Positions 24,001-30,499 of a stretch of DNA of 64,000 nt are shown one piece after another. Under the pieces are notes generated by a model that was not told where the DNA came from, did not search any database, and worked only from the letters and a program-made list of their open reading frames with translations. This stretch comes from Anaerotalea alkaliphila (GTDB lineage Bacteria; Bacillota; Clostridia; Lachnospirales; Vallitaleaceae): the NCBI RefSeq assembly GCF_010179735.1, contig NZ_JAAEEH010000011.1:1-64000 (forward strand), written 5' to 3'. The stretch's first letter is position 1. Each line of letters opens with the position of its first letter. The position numbers were made by a program, and so were the translations under genes.

Positions 24001-25194
24001 GGCGTTCAGGTCCTGACCTGCGGCCCGCAGGGCAGTGAGCCCTTCCCAGGAGCTTGCGGGGTTGTGGTTCTCTCGGTACCAGCCCACCGTCAGGGCCAGC
24101 GCCTCCCGGAGCCTGCCGGGGGCCCCTTCCAGGTCCACAGGGGTTCCCGGCTGGTGCTTGTGGGAACCCCCATGCCCCAGGTCCACCAGGGCGCCCAGGA
24201 CCTGGACCACGGAGAACTTCGGCATCCCTTCGATTTCCTGGGTCCACCAGAAGCTGCCGTCCGGCTGCTGGAAACGCAGAAGGGCGTCCAACACGGTGCC
24301 TTCCGCCTGGATCCAGCCGCCTTCGGCGGCCTCGAAGCGAACCTCTTCCGGGGTGTAGAGGTCCAGGTTCCAGTTCCCGAAGTGCAGGATGTCCCCCTCG
24401 GCAAGCATCTGCTCCGCGGCGCCCACCCAGGGGGATTCCCCGTTCACATAGTATGTCCAGTTTTTTTCGTCCGCCGGGTCCTCCCCAATCTGCTGGACAT
24501 AAATCCCCCACACGCTTTCGGTGACCGTCAGGGGGATGCCGTTTTCCTGGCAGTAATGGGCCAGGGCCCCCAGGGCGCTGTGCCGGTCCAGGGTGTGCCC
24601 GTCCTCTTCAACCTCCCCGGCGGGAATGGTCACACCTTTTTCACGGAACAGGTCCCCCTCCATACCAGTGGCATTCAGGTCGATGGTGAGGTACAGCGTC
24701 AGCTGCCAGTTCCCGAAGTGCAGGACGTTCCCGTCGGCAAGCATCTGCTCCGCAGCGCCCACCCAGGGGGATTCCCCGTTCAGGTAGTACATCCAACCGT
24801 ACTCGTCCGCCGGGTCCTCTCCGATCTGTTGGACATAAATCCCCCACGCGCTTTCGGCGACCGTCAGGGGGATGCCGTTTTCCTGGCAGTAATAGGCCAG
24901 GGCCCCCAGGGCGCTGTGCCTGTCCAGGATGTGGCCGTCCTCTTCAACCTCCCCGGCGGGGATGGTCAGGTCTTCCGACTTGAACAACTCGCCCTGCAGG
25001 CCCGTGGCCTGGAGGGCGATGGTGATGGCGGCACTTGTCACAGTCAGCGCCCCTTCTGTGGTCGCAGCGGGCTGCGGGGACGTTTCCGTAGAGACCCCCG
25101 CCTCCATCGCCTGCAGGGATAGGGGCGAAAGCATTCCCAGGACCAGGATCATGGAGAGCAGATAGGCCGCCAGCCGCTTGTGTATTTGTTTCAT
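21076..25194 (-). CDS. SLH-anchored transcobalamin-like surface protein (DUF4430 and alpha/alpha-toroid repeats)
   Basis: A 1372-residue exported protein, first gene after a cobalamin riboswitch. A signal peptide (1-29) is followed by two near-identical DUF4430-type domains (about 52-166 and 168-279, each with a W-x-Y-Y-x-N-G-E-S-P-W motif), a first toroid region with prenyltransferase/cobalamin-binding-like repeats (about 295-600; RFQQPDGSFWW, DTTGWALTALAPYRG, RQKVNGGFEP), a beta-rich segment (about 600-765), a Ser/Thr/Gly linker, a third DUF4430 (about 785-885), a second toroid (about 890-1175; DIDLTAMALTALAPYRDQEA, YRQEDGGFAHGGDG) and three SLH repeats (about 1180-1360) for cell-wall polymer binding. 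Toroid plus DUF4430 is the layout of transcobalamin. I infer corrinoid capture at the cell surface; binding is not demonstrated. Confidence 0.85.
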   Translation of the reverse strand: MKQIHKRLAAYLLSMILVLGMLSPLSLQAMEAGVSTETSPQPAATTEGALTVTSAAITIALQATGLQGELFKSEDLTIPAGEVEEDGHILDRHSALGALAYYCQENGIPLTVAESAWGIYVQQIGEDPADEYGWMYYLNGESPWVGAAEQMLADGNVLHFGNWQLTLYLTIDLNATGMEGDLFREKGVTIPAGEVEEDGHTLDRHSALGALAHYCQENGIPLTVTESVWGIYVQQIGEDPADEKNWTYYVNGESPWVGAAEQMLAEGDILHFGNWNLDLYTPEEVRFEAAEGGWIQAEGTVLDALLRFQQPDGSFWWTQEIEGMPKFSVVQVLGALVDLGHGGSHKHQPGTPVDLEGAPGRLREALALTVGWYRENHNPASSWEGLTALRAAGQDLNAAPWGTDQSFRTTDPGFEADATGTEHIQAIFQLRSVGMDPAAAWGRRNLYGELAAQQDPSTGAIGAYLGKHIWAMVALDAQEGWDRTKAVSHLLASQHADGYFEDLDTTGWALTALAPYRGTGTVDEAVAKAVDFLAGRQKVNGGFEPLPASWGAMPENSNTNASVIAGLAAVGESLLPEQNEVAVTALDIPMEITLSTGVAATVLVTQPLEEGGKKTAMLPQIQVTAHTGEGSTQLEIPKGTKVTGSSQWDGRIQLPLMLDPATVPFGEGTLASAVEVGHPGGSLSFDRPVRLLLPGQAGKSAGFLQSGIFTEITRVLEGDSGAGLEGGESGKIAVGQDLVVWTTHFTTFIAYEAPADTTDDTNLDESPNDTGSTGGGTTSGGSQASLTVRGLGGKTILSATQHTVEAGETVLSFTEKVLADRGIPYQVQGGYVRSIDGLAEFDHGPESGWMFSVNTAYPQTGASATRVRSGDSIRWSYTADLGVDLGATSKVTATEETAAGLALEEVRKGAVAWILANRDFRIHDNFADWDALALARSKETVPAAYGTALQALLEETGGDFRLVTDQARILLAATALGQDPQDLFGHDLLAKTLANGNMLLQGVNGPIHALLALDSGTFAEPAGALWTREKLLGEILKAQKTAGGWALDQDPAAPGDIDLTAMALTALAPYRDQEAVDRATEEALAWLDLQTFGNSESAAQTILALTTLGQDPSEMDLLTILLAYRQEDGGFAHGGDGGSDPIATQQALMALEAYRRFQEGEPAFYHMADAAADPLLAIRFADGDQVSPWAMEAMKKAVAYGLMDGVSQEELRMAPKRTLTRAEYATLLARMYGLEPLESAAPAFGDVTPGDWHYGWVMTARDQGFMQGVGQDRFEPQRAITRQEMAVVLENALGLEALESPEAMAAPTDIAEAADWARTSVQLAYHHGLMLGDGQRFEPAGALTREMAAVVLVRVYENHLEGGADIHAETEN

Positions 25195-25240
25195 GGTGTT
25201 TCCTCCTTAATGGAATCAATGGTTTCTATTGCCGGACATT

Positions 25241-25272
25241 AAAAAAACCCGCAACCGTTCAACGGCAGCGGG
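25241..25272 (-). terminator. Intrinsic terminator of the cobalamin riboswitch
   Basis: On the minus strand CCCGC..CCGTT and AACGG..GCGGG form a strong stem with a tiny loop, followed by seven T residues. It stands between the riboswitch aptamer and the SLH gene, so ligand binding probably stops transcription here. Confidence 0.85.
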
Positions 25273-25332
25273 GGTTGTGTCATCCTTGAAACATCCTCCT
25301 TTCCCCAAATCCGCGTGGGCAAATAATCAAAT

Positions 25333-25512
25333 GGAACAGGCAGGTTTCCTGACTTGGGTTCATTGCCCTGATTGCGTCTTCCCAGGAACATGCGTCCCCA
25401 GTGACCGTGCAACCGGCTCTCCCTTACAGTGGCGCGACCGTGCCGGACTCTCACCGGCTTCCCTCGCTGCTTCCGCATATGCATCGGAAGCATCACCTGT
25501 TCTTCTTTCAAT
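25333..25512 (-). ncRNA. Cobalamin riboswitch
   Basis: The minus-strand leader contains the conserved elements in order: GCCGGTGAGAGTCCGGCAC, GCGCCACTGTAAGGGA with GAGCCGG, and the 3' B12 box AAGTCAGGAAACCTGCCTG (25338-25357). Length and order match the AdoCbl riboswitch class. It is preceded by a promoter at 25523-25551 and followed by a terminator, forming an off-switch for the corrinoid uptake operon when cobalamin is plentiful. Confidence 0.95.
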
Positions 25513-25522
25513 TGTCCCTTCT

Positions 25523-25551
25523 ACTATAACATCCTTTGGGCCGACTTTCAA
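25523..25551 (-). promoter_or_regulatory. Promoter of the corrinoid uptake operon
   Basis: On the minus strand TTGAAA (25546-25551), a 17-bp spacer and TATAGT (25523-25528), placed just upstream of the riboswitch aptamer. Confidence 0.75.
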
Positions 25552-25555
25552 TGCA

Positions 25556-25592
25556 AAATGCGCACTTGGGGTCTGTCCCCAAGTGCGCATTT
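25556..25592. repeat. Palindrome family A, copy 2
   Basis: A perfect copy with the TGCGCACTTGGGG arm, extended by AAA/TTT to a 16-bp stem. It fills the gap between the reductase stop and the riboswitch promoter, ending five bases from the -35 box. Confidence 0.9.
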
Positions 25593-25603
25593 GTTCAGCG
25601 TGT

Positions 25604-26239
25604 TCAGCGGATGAAATTCTGGAAGACCTTCTCCTCCGCCGCCGGCTTCCGGACGGAATCTTTCCCGTTGTCCACAAGCTGCAGCAGCCAGGCCATGTTT
25701 TTCCCCAGAATCCGCAGGGTTTGCACACCTTCCACATCCTCCATCACTTCCCCCGGTTCCTTTCCGTGGATGACATTCCAGTAGCAGGATGTGGGGATCA
25801 GCATCTCCGATGTGTTCAGGTAGTTCTGCAGCAGGTCCACGGTGGGCAAGCCTCCCGTCCGGCGCACGACCGCCAGCCCGGCCCCCACCTTGTGCCGGAA
25901 CAGGTTCCCGTTCACGACGGAAACAAAGAACGCCCTGTCCAGGAAGGCCTTCATGGATCCCCCCATGGAGGCAAAATGGACCGGGGAGCCGAACAGGATT
26001 CCATCCGCCTCCCGCATCTTTCCGATCCATCCGTTCACGCCGTCGTCTCCAAGGATGCAGGTGCCGTCCCGCTTTCCGATGCAGCCATGGCACGCCGTGC
26101 ACCCTGACAACACCTTGTCCCCCACGTGGACGACTTCGAACCCGATGTCCGCTTTCCTGAGCTCCTCGCCCACAATCTCCAGCGCTTGCCTCGTGTTACC
26201 GTGTTCGTTCGGACTCCCGTTGAATGCCATCACCTTCAT
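25604..26239 (-). CDS. Flavodoxin-like NADPH-dependent FMN reductase family protein
   Basis: A 211-residue flavoprotein of the FMN_red/iron-sulfur-flavoprotein group. It opens MKVMAFNGSPNEHGNTRQAL, the flavodoxin-fold FMN phosphate loop, followed by the CTACHGCIGKRDGTC cysteine cluster (about 47-61) typical of multimeric flavodoxin WrbA-like and Isf-like proteins, and FGSPVHFASMGGSMKAFLDR. Such proteins shuttle electrons or reduce quinones and other small molecules; the natural partner is unknown. ATG 26239 follows AAGGAAGGGA. It lies between two family-A palindromes and seems to be a single-gene unit unrelated to the corrinoid operon. Confidence 0.85.
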   Translation of the reverse strand: MKVMAFNGSPNEHGNTRQALEIVGEELRKADIGFEVVHVGDKVLSGCTACHGCIGKRDGTCILGDDGVNGWIGKMREADGILFGSPVHFASMGGSMKAFLDRAFFVSVVNGNLFRHKVGAGLAVVRRTGGLPTVDLLQNYLNTSEMLIPTSCYWNVIHGKEPGEVMEDVEGVQTLRILGKNMAWLLQLVDNGKDSVRKPAAEEKVFQNFIR

Positions 26240-26303
26240 GCGATTCCCTTCCTTCCTGTTGTCTTCCTGGTCAACAAAAACATTATACCCCTTGCCGGCG
26301 TCT

Positions 26304-26334
26304 TGCGCACTTGGGGTCTGTCCCCAAGTGCGCA
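26304..26334. repeat. Palindrome family A, copy 3
   Basis: A perfect 31-bp copy (13-bp arms, loop TCTGT) that ends at the base before the transposase stop codon. Confidence 0.92.
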
Positions 26335-27093
26335 TCAAGACCTTCTCACGATGCTCAAACCGATGCCAAGTATCCGGGCGATCTGCACCGTCGACATCCC
26401 CTCCTCCTTCAATTCCCGGAGCAACCTGTCCCTGGGACCCTTCGGCCATTCCCCAATCCTCTCGATGTCATCCGCTCTGGAAAGCTCCCGTATTCTCCCG
26501 ATGACTTCCCTGTCATCCTGCTGCCGCCTTCCCTGCTCAACCGGACACCGGTCTCCCCTGCCCCCCTCATGGAACCGGCGGAATGAGGCAAGCGCCCTCT
26601 GCCGTTCCTCGCCAAACAGTTGCAGGACGGGACCTGTTTCACAGATCCTGGGACCGGACATGTACTCCCCGTAGCTGCTCCATGGATGTTCTTCCACAGA
26701 CCCCACCATTCCCGCTTTTACGGGGTTCAAATGGATGTACCGCAGCGCCGTCAGCAAATACGCCGTATCCTCCACCGCTTCGCTCAGGAAGCGGTCCTGG
26801 AACAGGTGTCCTGTCCTTTCATGCCTGCGGTTGTGCCATCCCACATGCTTCGCACCAAGCCGGCGGAACACCTCTTCCAACGGCTCCCGCCCTTCCTTCA
26901 TCAATAGGTGCACATGGTTTCCCATGAGGCAATAGGCATAGACCGCATAACCGCATGGCTCCCGGTATTCCTGCAGCATCTCCAGGAACCGCAAGCAATC
27001 CCTGTCATCCCAGAACACCGTCTGCCTGTTGTTCCCTCTCCAGACCACATGATAGATTCCCGTTTCGCTTTTCATCCTGGGTTTTCTAGGCAT
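26335..27093 (-). CDS. REP-associated tyrosine transposase (RAYT), IS200-like Y1 family
   Basis: A 252-residue HUH single-strand transposase of the TnpA_REP type. It has the N-terminal strand YHVVWRGNNRQTVFWDD, the HUH motif in YCLMGNHVHLLMKEG (His-hydrophobic-His), and the catalytic Tyr helix region LTALRYIHLNPVKAGMV with WSSYGEYM. The C-terminus (MSTVQIARILGIGLSIVRRS) looks like a helix-turn-helix, as in many RAYTs. ATG 27093 follows GGAGGGGAGGG. RAYTs are usually single-copy domesticated genes that act on short palindromic repeats; here family-A palindromes abut its stop and lie about 80-170 bp upstream, so they are the likely substrates. No terminal repeats of a full insertion sequence are seen. 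Confidence 0.9.
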   Translation of the reverse strand: MPRKPRMKSETGIYHVVWRGNNRQTVFWDDRDCLRFLEMLQEYREPCGYAVYAYCLMGNHVHLLMKEGREPLEEVFRRLGAKHVGWHNRRHERTGHLFQDRFLSEAVEDTAYLLTALRYIHLNPVKAGMVGSVEEHPWSSYGEYMSGPRICETGPVLQLFGEERQRALASFRRFHEGGRGDRCPVEQGRRQQDDREVIGRIRELSRADDIERIGEWPKGPRDRLLRELKEEGMSTVQIARILGIGLSIVRRS

Positions 27094-27175
27094 TGCGCAC
27101 CCTCCCCTCCACTGGTGGTTCCATTCTACCAACAAAGACGAGCAACATCAATCCACGCCCTCTGACACCAATGGA

Positions 27176-27206
27176 TGCGCACTTGGGGTCTGTCCCCAAA
27201 AGAGCA
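27176..27206. repeat. Palindrome family A, copy 4 (degenerate right arm)
   Basis: The left arm and loop are intact, but the right arm ends CCCCAAAAGAGCA in place of CCCCAAGTGCGCA. It lies upstream of the transposase start. Confidence 0.85.
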
Positions 27207-27233
27207 TGCCTGCTGACGATACCCTGCAACCGG

Positions 27234-27264
27234 TGCGCACTTGGGGTCTGTCCCCAAGTGCGCA
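27234..27264. repeat. Palindrome family A, copy 5
   Basis: A perfect 31-bp copy in the same orientation as the other four (loop TCTGT on plus), between copy 4 and the tRNA terminator. Confidence 0.92.
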
Positions 27265-27278
27265 AACCAAGCGAACAC

Positions 27279-27300
27279 AAAAAAAGGACCCCGAGAGTCC
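27279..27300 (-). terminator. Terminator of the tRNA operon
   Basis: On the minus strand GGACT...GGTCC forms a short stem followed by a long T run (27279-27285), about 25 bp after tRNA-Leu. Confidence 0.75.
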
Positions 27301-27327
27301 GTCGTTCTTACTTCACCGTATTCATAA

Positions 27328-27408
27328 TGCGGGTGACAGGAGTTGAACCTGCACGCCGTAGGCGCTAGATCCTAAGTCTAGTGCGTCTGCCAGTTCCGCC
27401 ACACCCGC
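27328..27408 (-). tRNA. tRNA-Leu (anticodon TAG)
   Basis: The acceptor stem GCGGGTG/CACCCGC, a T loop GGTTCAACTCC, and the anticodon arm CTAGA-CTTAGGA-TCTAG give TAG. A long variable arm (GCCTACGGCGT) fits leucine. CCA is not encoded. Confidence 0.93.
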
Positions 27409-27438
27409 GTAGGCGACCGATGCTCCGGGGCGTCCTAA

Positions 27439-27511
27439 TGAGTCACCCGGGGTTCGAACCCGGGACACCTGGATTAAAAGTCCAGTGCTCTGCCAGCTGA
27501 GCTAGTGACCC
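27439..27511 (-). tRNA. tRNA-Lys (anticodon TTT)
   Basis: The acceptor stem GGGTCAC/GTGACTC and the anticodon arm CTGGA-CTTTTAA-TCCAG give TTT. T arm CCGGGTTCGAACCCCGG. CCA is not encoded. Confidence 0.95.
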
Positions 27512-27514
27512 AAA

Positions 27515-27586
27515 CTGGGTAGGAAGGATTCGAACCTTCGCATGCAGGAGTCAAAGTCCTGTGCCTTACCGCTTGGCGACTACCCA
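27515..27586 (-). tRNA. tRNA-Gln (anticodon TTG)
   Basis: The acceptor stem TGGGTAG/CTACCCA and anticodon arm CAGGA-CTTTGAC-TCCTG give TTG. The discriminator base is G, as usual for glutamine tRNA. CCA is not encoded. Confidence 0.95.
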
Positions 27587-27616
27587 TCAATCATAATCCG
27601 ACCAAAACGGTCAAAG

Positions 27617-27691
<75 letters not shown>

Positions 27692-27798
27692 ATATGTTCG
27701 TCGACCTTTCCCCTGTTTCCCGAAGGCTTGTGGCTGGAGGAAGTTAGTTGTCGACTGCCTGTGAATCTTGTGAAAACCAAACAAATAAATGTGTTGAA

Positions 27799-27872
27799 CG
27801 TGCCAGCAGGGATTCGAACCCCGGACAACCGCCTTAGAAGGGCGATGCTCTATCCAGCTGAGCTACTGGCAC
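27799..27872 (-). tRNA. tRNA-Arg (anticodon TCT)
   Basis: The acceptor stem GTGCCAG/CTGGCAC and the anticodon arm TCGCC-CTTCTAA-GGCGG give TCT. A spacer of about 107 bp separates it from tRNA-His; I see no further tRNA in that gap. Confidence 0.95.
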
Positions 27873-27876
27873 ATAG

Positions 27877-27947
27877 AGCGGGTAGCGGGAATCGAACCCG
27901 CGTATCCAGCTTGGAAGGCTGGTGTTCTACCATTGAACTACACCCGC
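27877..27947 (-). tRNA. tRNA-Gly (anticodon TCC)
   Basis: The acceptor stem GCGGGTG/TACCCGC and the anticodon arm CCAGC-CTTCCAA-GCTGG give TCC. CCA is not encoded. Confidence 0.95.
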
Positions 27948-27952
27948 ATGAG

Positions 27953-28027
27953 TCGGGGTGACAGGATTTGAACCTGCGGCCTCTTGATCCCAAATCAAGC
28001 GCTCTAGCCAAGCTGAGCCACACCCCG
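27953..28027 (-). tRNA. tRNA-Pro (anticodon TGG)
   Basis: The acceptor stem CGGGGTG/CACCCCG and the anticodon arm CTTGA-TTTGGGA-TCAAG give TGG. It is the first tRNA of the seven-gene minus-strand operon. CCA is not encoded. Confidence 0.95.
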
Positions 28028-28115
28028 TCTGCACCGCGACAAGGTCCATGGGCCGCTTTAGCTGTACAGGCTTTCCGCCGGCTTTCGCACTGCTCATCTC
28101 TCAGACGCAAGTGTT

Positions 28116-28144
28116 ATTATACGCATTCCCGGGAGTTTTGTCAA
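28116..28144 (-). promoter_or_regulatory. Promoter of the tRNA operon
   Basis: On the minus strand TTGACA (28139-28144), a 17-bp spacer and TATAAT (28116-28121): a full consensus promoter about 90 bp before tRNA-Pro. Confidence 0.88.
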
Positions 28145-28163
28145 CAGGATTTTCCCCATTTCT

Positions 28164-28670
28164 TCAAAAAAGTTTTACCGGCTTTTTACCCTGCATCTCC
28201 CCCAGGGAAACATGCAGGATTCCGTCCTCCCCGACCTGGACCAGGGCGAAGGAAGGCCCCCCGCCGTCCCGGGGCAGGGACATGCTCCCGGGGTTCAGGA
28301 GGACGGCGTCCCCCTCGTAGCCCAGGAACCGGCAATGGGTGTGGCCGAAGAAGGCCCCGTCCAGGCCCTCCTCCCGCACATGCGCCCGGAGGGTCTCCAA
28401 ACCGTACTTCACCTGCCGCAGGTGCCCGTGGGTCAGCAGGATCCGCTTCCCATGGACCTCCAGCACCTTCTCCAGGGGGTTCTCCCCGTCCGGATAGTCG
28501 CAGTTCCCTGACACCCGGTCCACCGGCAGGTCCGTCAGGGCCTCCAGATACTCCCCGTCGGCTGCATGGTCCCCCAGGTGCACGATCCTGTCGATCCCCT
28601 TGTTCCGGGCCAGCAGGGCCTCCACATGCTTCAGGTGGCCGTGGGTGTCACTGATCACCAAAATCGTCAT
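28164..28670 (-). CDS. Metallophosphoesterase, YfcE/MJ0936 family
   Basis: A 168-residue calcineurin-like phosphoesterase. Metal-binding motifs are DTHGH (9-13), HLGDHAADG, SGNCDYP, LTHGHLRQ and GHTHCRF, the full YfcE set, so a small phosphodiester such as a cyclic nucleotide or artificial substrates could be hydrolysed; the true substrate of the family is uncertain. ATG 28670 lies inside the end of rdgB (23-bp overlap), so the two are co-translated. This rdgB-yfcE pair is common in Clostridia. Confidence 0.9.
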   Translation of the reverse strand: MTILVISDTHGHLKHVEALLARNKGIDRIVHLGDHAADGEYLEALTDLPVDRVSGNCDYPDGENPLEKVLEVHGKRILLTHGHLRQVKYGLETLRAHVREEGLDGAFFGHTHCRFLGYEGDAVLLNPGSMSLPRDGGGPSFALVQVGEDGILHVSLGEMQGKKPVKLF

Positions 28671-29277
28671 CTTCAAAAATCCCCTCCGCATATTCCATCA
28701 GGATCTGCTTCATGGCCTCCAGGGCCTTCCCCCGGTGGCTGAGGCGATTCTTCAGCTCCAGCGGCATTTCCGCCGTGGTGCAGCCATGGGAAGGCACGTA
28801 GAAGATGGGGTCGTAGCCGAACCCGTGGTCCCCCTTGCTCTCGTAGGCGATCCTCCCCTCGATGGTCCCCCGGGTGGTGGCCACCCGGCCATCGGGAAAA
28901 GCGGCGGCCACCACGCAGACGAACCGGGCGGAGCGGTCCTCCCCGTGGACATCCGCAAGCTTATCCATGATCATCTGGTTCTTGACCGCATAGGGCGTAT
29001 CCACTCCGGCAAAACGGGCGGAATAGACCCCTGGCGCCTTGTCCAGGTGGTCCACCTCCAGACCCGAATCGTCCGCCAGGACAATCGAATTGCTGGCTTC
29101 CATGATCTCCACGGCCTTCTTGATGGCGTTCTCCTCGAAAGTGGAACCGTCCTCCTCCACATCCAGGTCGATTCCGGCCTCCTCCATGGGAACCACGTAG
29201 AAGCCGGAACCCTTCATGATTTCATTGATTTCCCTGATTTTCCCCTGGTTCTTGGTGGCAAAGATGATGCGTTTCAT
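28648..29277 (-). CDS. rdgB: XTP/dITP diphosphatase (RdgB/HAM1)
   Basis: A 209-residue house-cleaning nucleotide pyrophosphatase that removes deaminated purine triphosphates (dITP, XTP) from the pool. Family motifs are FATKNQGKIREI at the N-terminus, EDGSTFEENAIKKA (about 42-55), VLADDSGLEVDHLDKAPGVYSARFAG and GDHGFGYDPIFYVPSHGCT, with SHRGKALEAM near the end. Length is normal. A short C-terminal tail extends beyond the usual end. It starts 7 bp after the Crh-like gene and overlaps the phosphoesterase gene. Confidence 0.95.
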   Translation of the reverse strand: MKRIIFATKNQGKIREINEIMKGSGFYVVPMEEAGIDLDVEEDGSTFEENAIKKAVEIMEASNSIVLADDSGLEVDHLDKAPGVYSARFAGVDTPYAVKNQMIMDKLADVHGEDRSARFVCVVAAAFPDGRVATTRGTIEGRIAYESKGDHGFGYDPIFYVPSHGCTTAEMPLELKNRLSHRGKALEAMKQILMEYAEGIFEDDDFGDQ

Positions 29278-29284
29278 GAAGGCC

Positions 29285-29542
29285 CTACTTTCTGTCGGAC
29301 AGATAGTCTTCGATCTTGTCCAGGGCTTCCTGTTCGTCCACGCCCTCGGCGCTCACCAGAAGCTCTTCCCCTTCCGGCACCCCGATGGACATCATGCCCA
29401 TGATGCTCTTCGCGTTCACTTTGGCGTTGTGCACCGTCACATAGATGCTGCTTTGAAACTGGCTGGCCACCTGCACCAGAAGTGCCACAGGCCTGGCTTC
29501 CAGTCCCGAGGGGATCTTGACGACAATACTCTTTTCAACCAT
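29285..29542 (-). CDS. crh: Crh-like HPr-family protein (His15 replaced by Glu)
   Basis: An 85-residue HPr fold. The position that is His15 in HPr (GLHARP) is Glu15 here (PSGLEARPVALLVQ), while Arg17, Pro18 and the regulatory Ser46 (NAKSIMGMM) are kept. The protein therefore cannot take phosphate from enzyme I but should still be phosphorylated on Ser46 by HPr kinase, which is encoded at 61040-61993. This is the logic of Bacillus Crh, which has Gln15. Gene order rapZ-yvcK-whiA-crh is also that of Bacillus. Expected role: co-effector of CcpA in carbon catabolite control. It follows whiA by three bases. Confidence 0.88.
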   Translation of the reverse strand: MVEKSIVVKIPSGLEARPVALLVQVASQFQSSIYVTVHNAKVNAKSIMGMMSIGVPEGEELLVSAEGVDEQEALDKIEDYLSDRK

Positions 29543-29545
29543 TTG

Positions 29546-30499
29546 CTACTCCTCCATTTGCGCTCGCAATTGTTCAGCATACTCGCTGATTTTCCTCAAT
29601 CTATGGTTCACACCCGATTTTCCGATGGGGTTGCCCAGCATTTCCCCCAGCTCCTTCAGGCTCGCTTCCGAATACTCCAGACGGATCCGGGCCAACTCCT
29701 CCAACGCTTCCGGAAGGCGGCTCAGCCCCACGGTCTCTTCGATCAGCTGGATGTCCTGGGTCTGGCGTACCGCAGCCGACACGGTCTTGTTGATGTTGGC
29801 CGTCTCGCAGTTCACGATCCTGTTCACGTTGTTGCGCATCTCCTTCAGGATCCTGGTGTTCTCCAGGGACATGAGCCCCACGTGGGCTTCCATGATGTTC
29901 AGCAGGTCCACGATCTGCCTTCCTTCCTTCAGGTAAACAACATGGTACTTCTTGCGAAGCACCGTCTTCGCATCCACCTCGAACTGCTGGAGGAGGTGGA
30001 CCAGGGCCTCGCTGTGGGCTTCCTCCGTATCCACGAACTCCAGATGGTAGGTCTTCTCCGGATCGCTGATGGATCCCGCGGCCAGGAACGCCCCCCGGAT
30101 ATACGCCCTCTTGCAGCAGGTGGTCTGGACCACCAGCGGATGGATCCTCTTCACGAACCCCTCCCCGGACCAGAGCTTGCAGGCCTGGAGGACACGCTTG
30201 GTCTCCTCCGCGCCCTTCAGCAGCACATAGTAGGTCCGGTGCCGCTTCAGCTGCATGTTGCTTCTGACGGCGATTTCCACATTCATATTAAATGTTTTCT
30301 TCAGCAATGTAAAGTACTTTCTGGCTACGGTCGGATTTTCGGTCTGGAGCTTGATTTCGACCACTTCCCCAGCGGAATCTTTGTGCACTTTTCCACACAT
30401 GTTGATCATCGCGGCGACCTCCGCAATCTGGCAATGCCTGCCTTCCCCCATGTGCCTGGACAATTCGTGTTTGACCTCTGCTGAAAACGACATCCTCAT
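29546..30499 (-). CDS. whiA: WhiA family DNA-binding protein
   Basis: A 317-residue protein with a LAGLIDADG-like N-terminal region (SFSAEVKHELSRH, CCKRAYIRGAFLAAGSISDP) and a C-terminal helix-turn-helix (LKELGEMLGNPIGKSGVNHRLRKI). In Gram-positives WhiA affects cell division and nucleoid behaviour and, in actinomycetes, sporulation; its targets in Clostridia are not known. The ATG overlaps the yvcK stop (ATGA at 30496-30499); ATG 30493 two codons on is an alternative with a more usual ribosome spacing. Confidence 0.94.
   Translation of the reverse strand: MRMSFSAEVKHELSRHMGEGRHCQIAEVAAMINMCGKVHKDSAGEVVEIKLQTENPTVARKYFTLLKKTFNMNVEIAVRSNMQLKRHRTYYVLLKGAEETKRVLQACKLWSGEGFVKRIHPLVVQTTCCKRAYIRGAFLAAGSISDPEKTYHLEFVDTEEAHSEALVHLLQQFEVDAKTVLRKKYHVVYLKEGRQIVDLLNIMEAHVGLMSLENTRILKEMRNNVNRIVNCETANINKTVSAAVRQTQDIQLIEETVGLSRLPEALEELARIRLEYSEASLKELGEMLGNPIGKSGVNHRLRKISEYAEQLRAQMEE

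Noticed and set aside
25556-27264. CRISPR array
   Set aside because: The repeated units are irregularly spaced, strongly palindromic, separated by genes, and no cas genes are present. They fit REP-like elements.
27692-27798. A further tRNA or small RNA in the gap between tRNA-His and tRNA-Arg
   Set aside because: I found no cloverleaf, T-arm motif or strong hairpin in this stretch; it looks like plain spacer.
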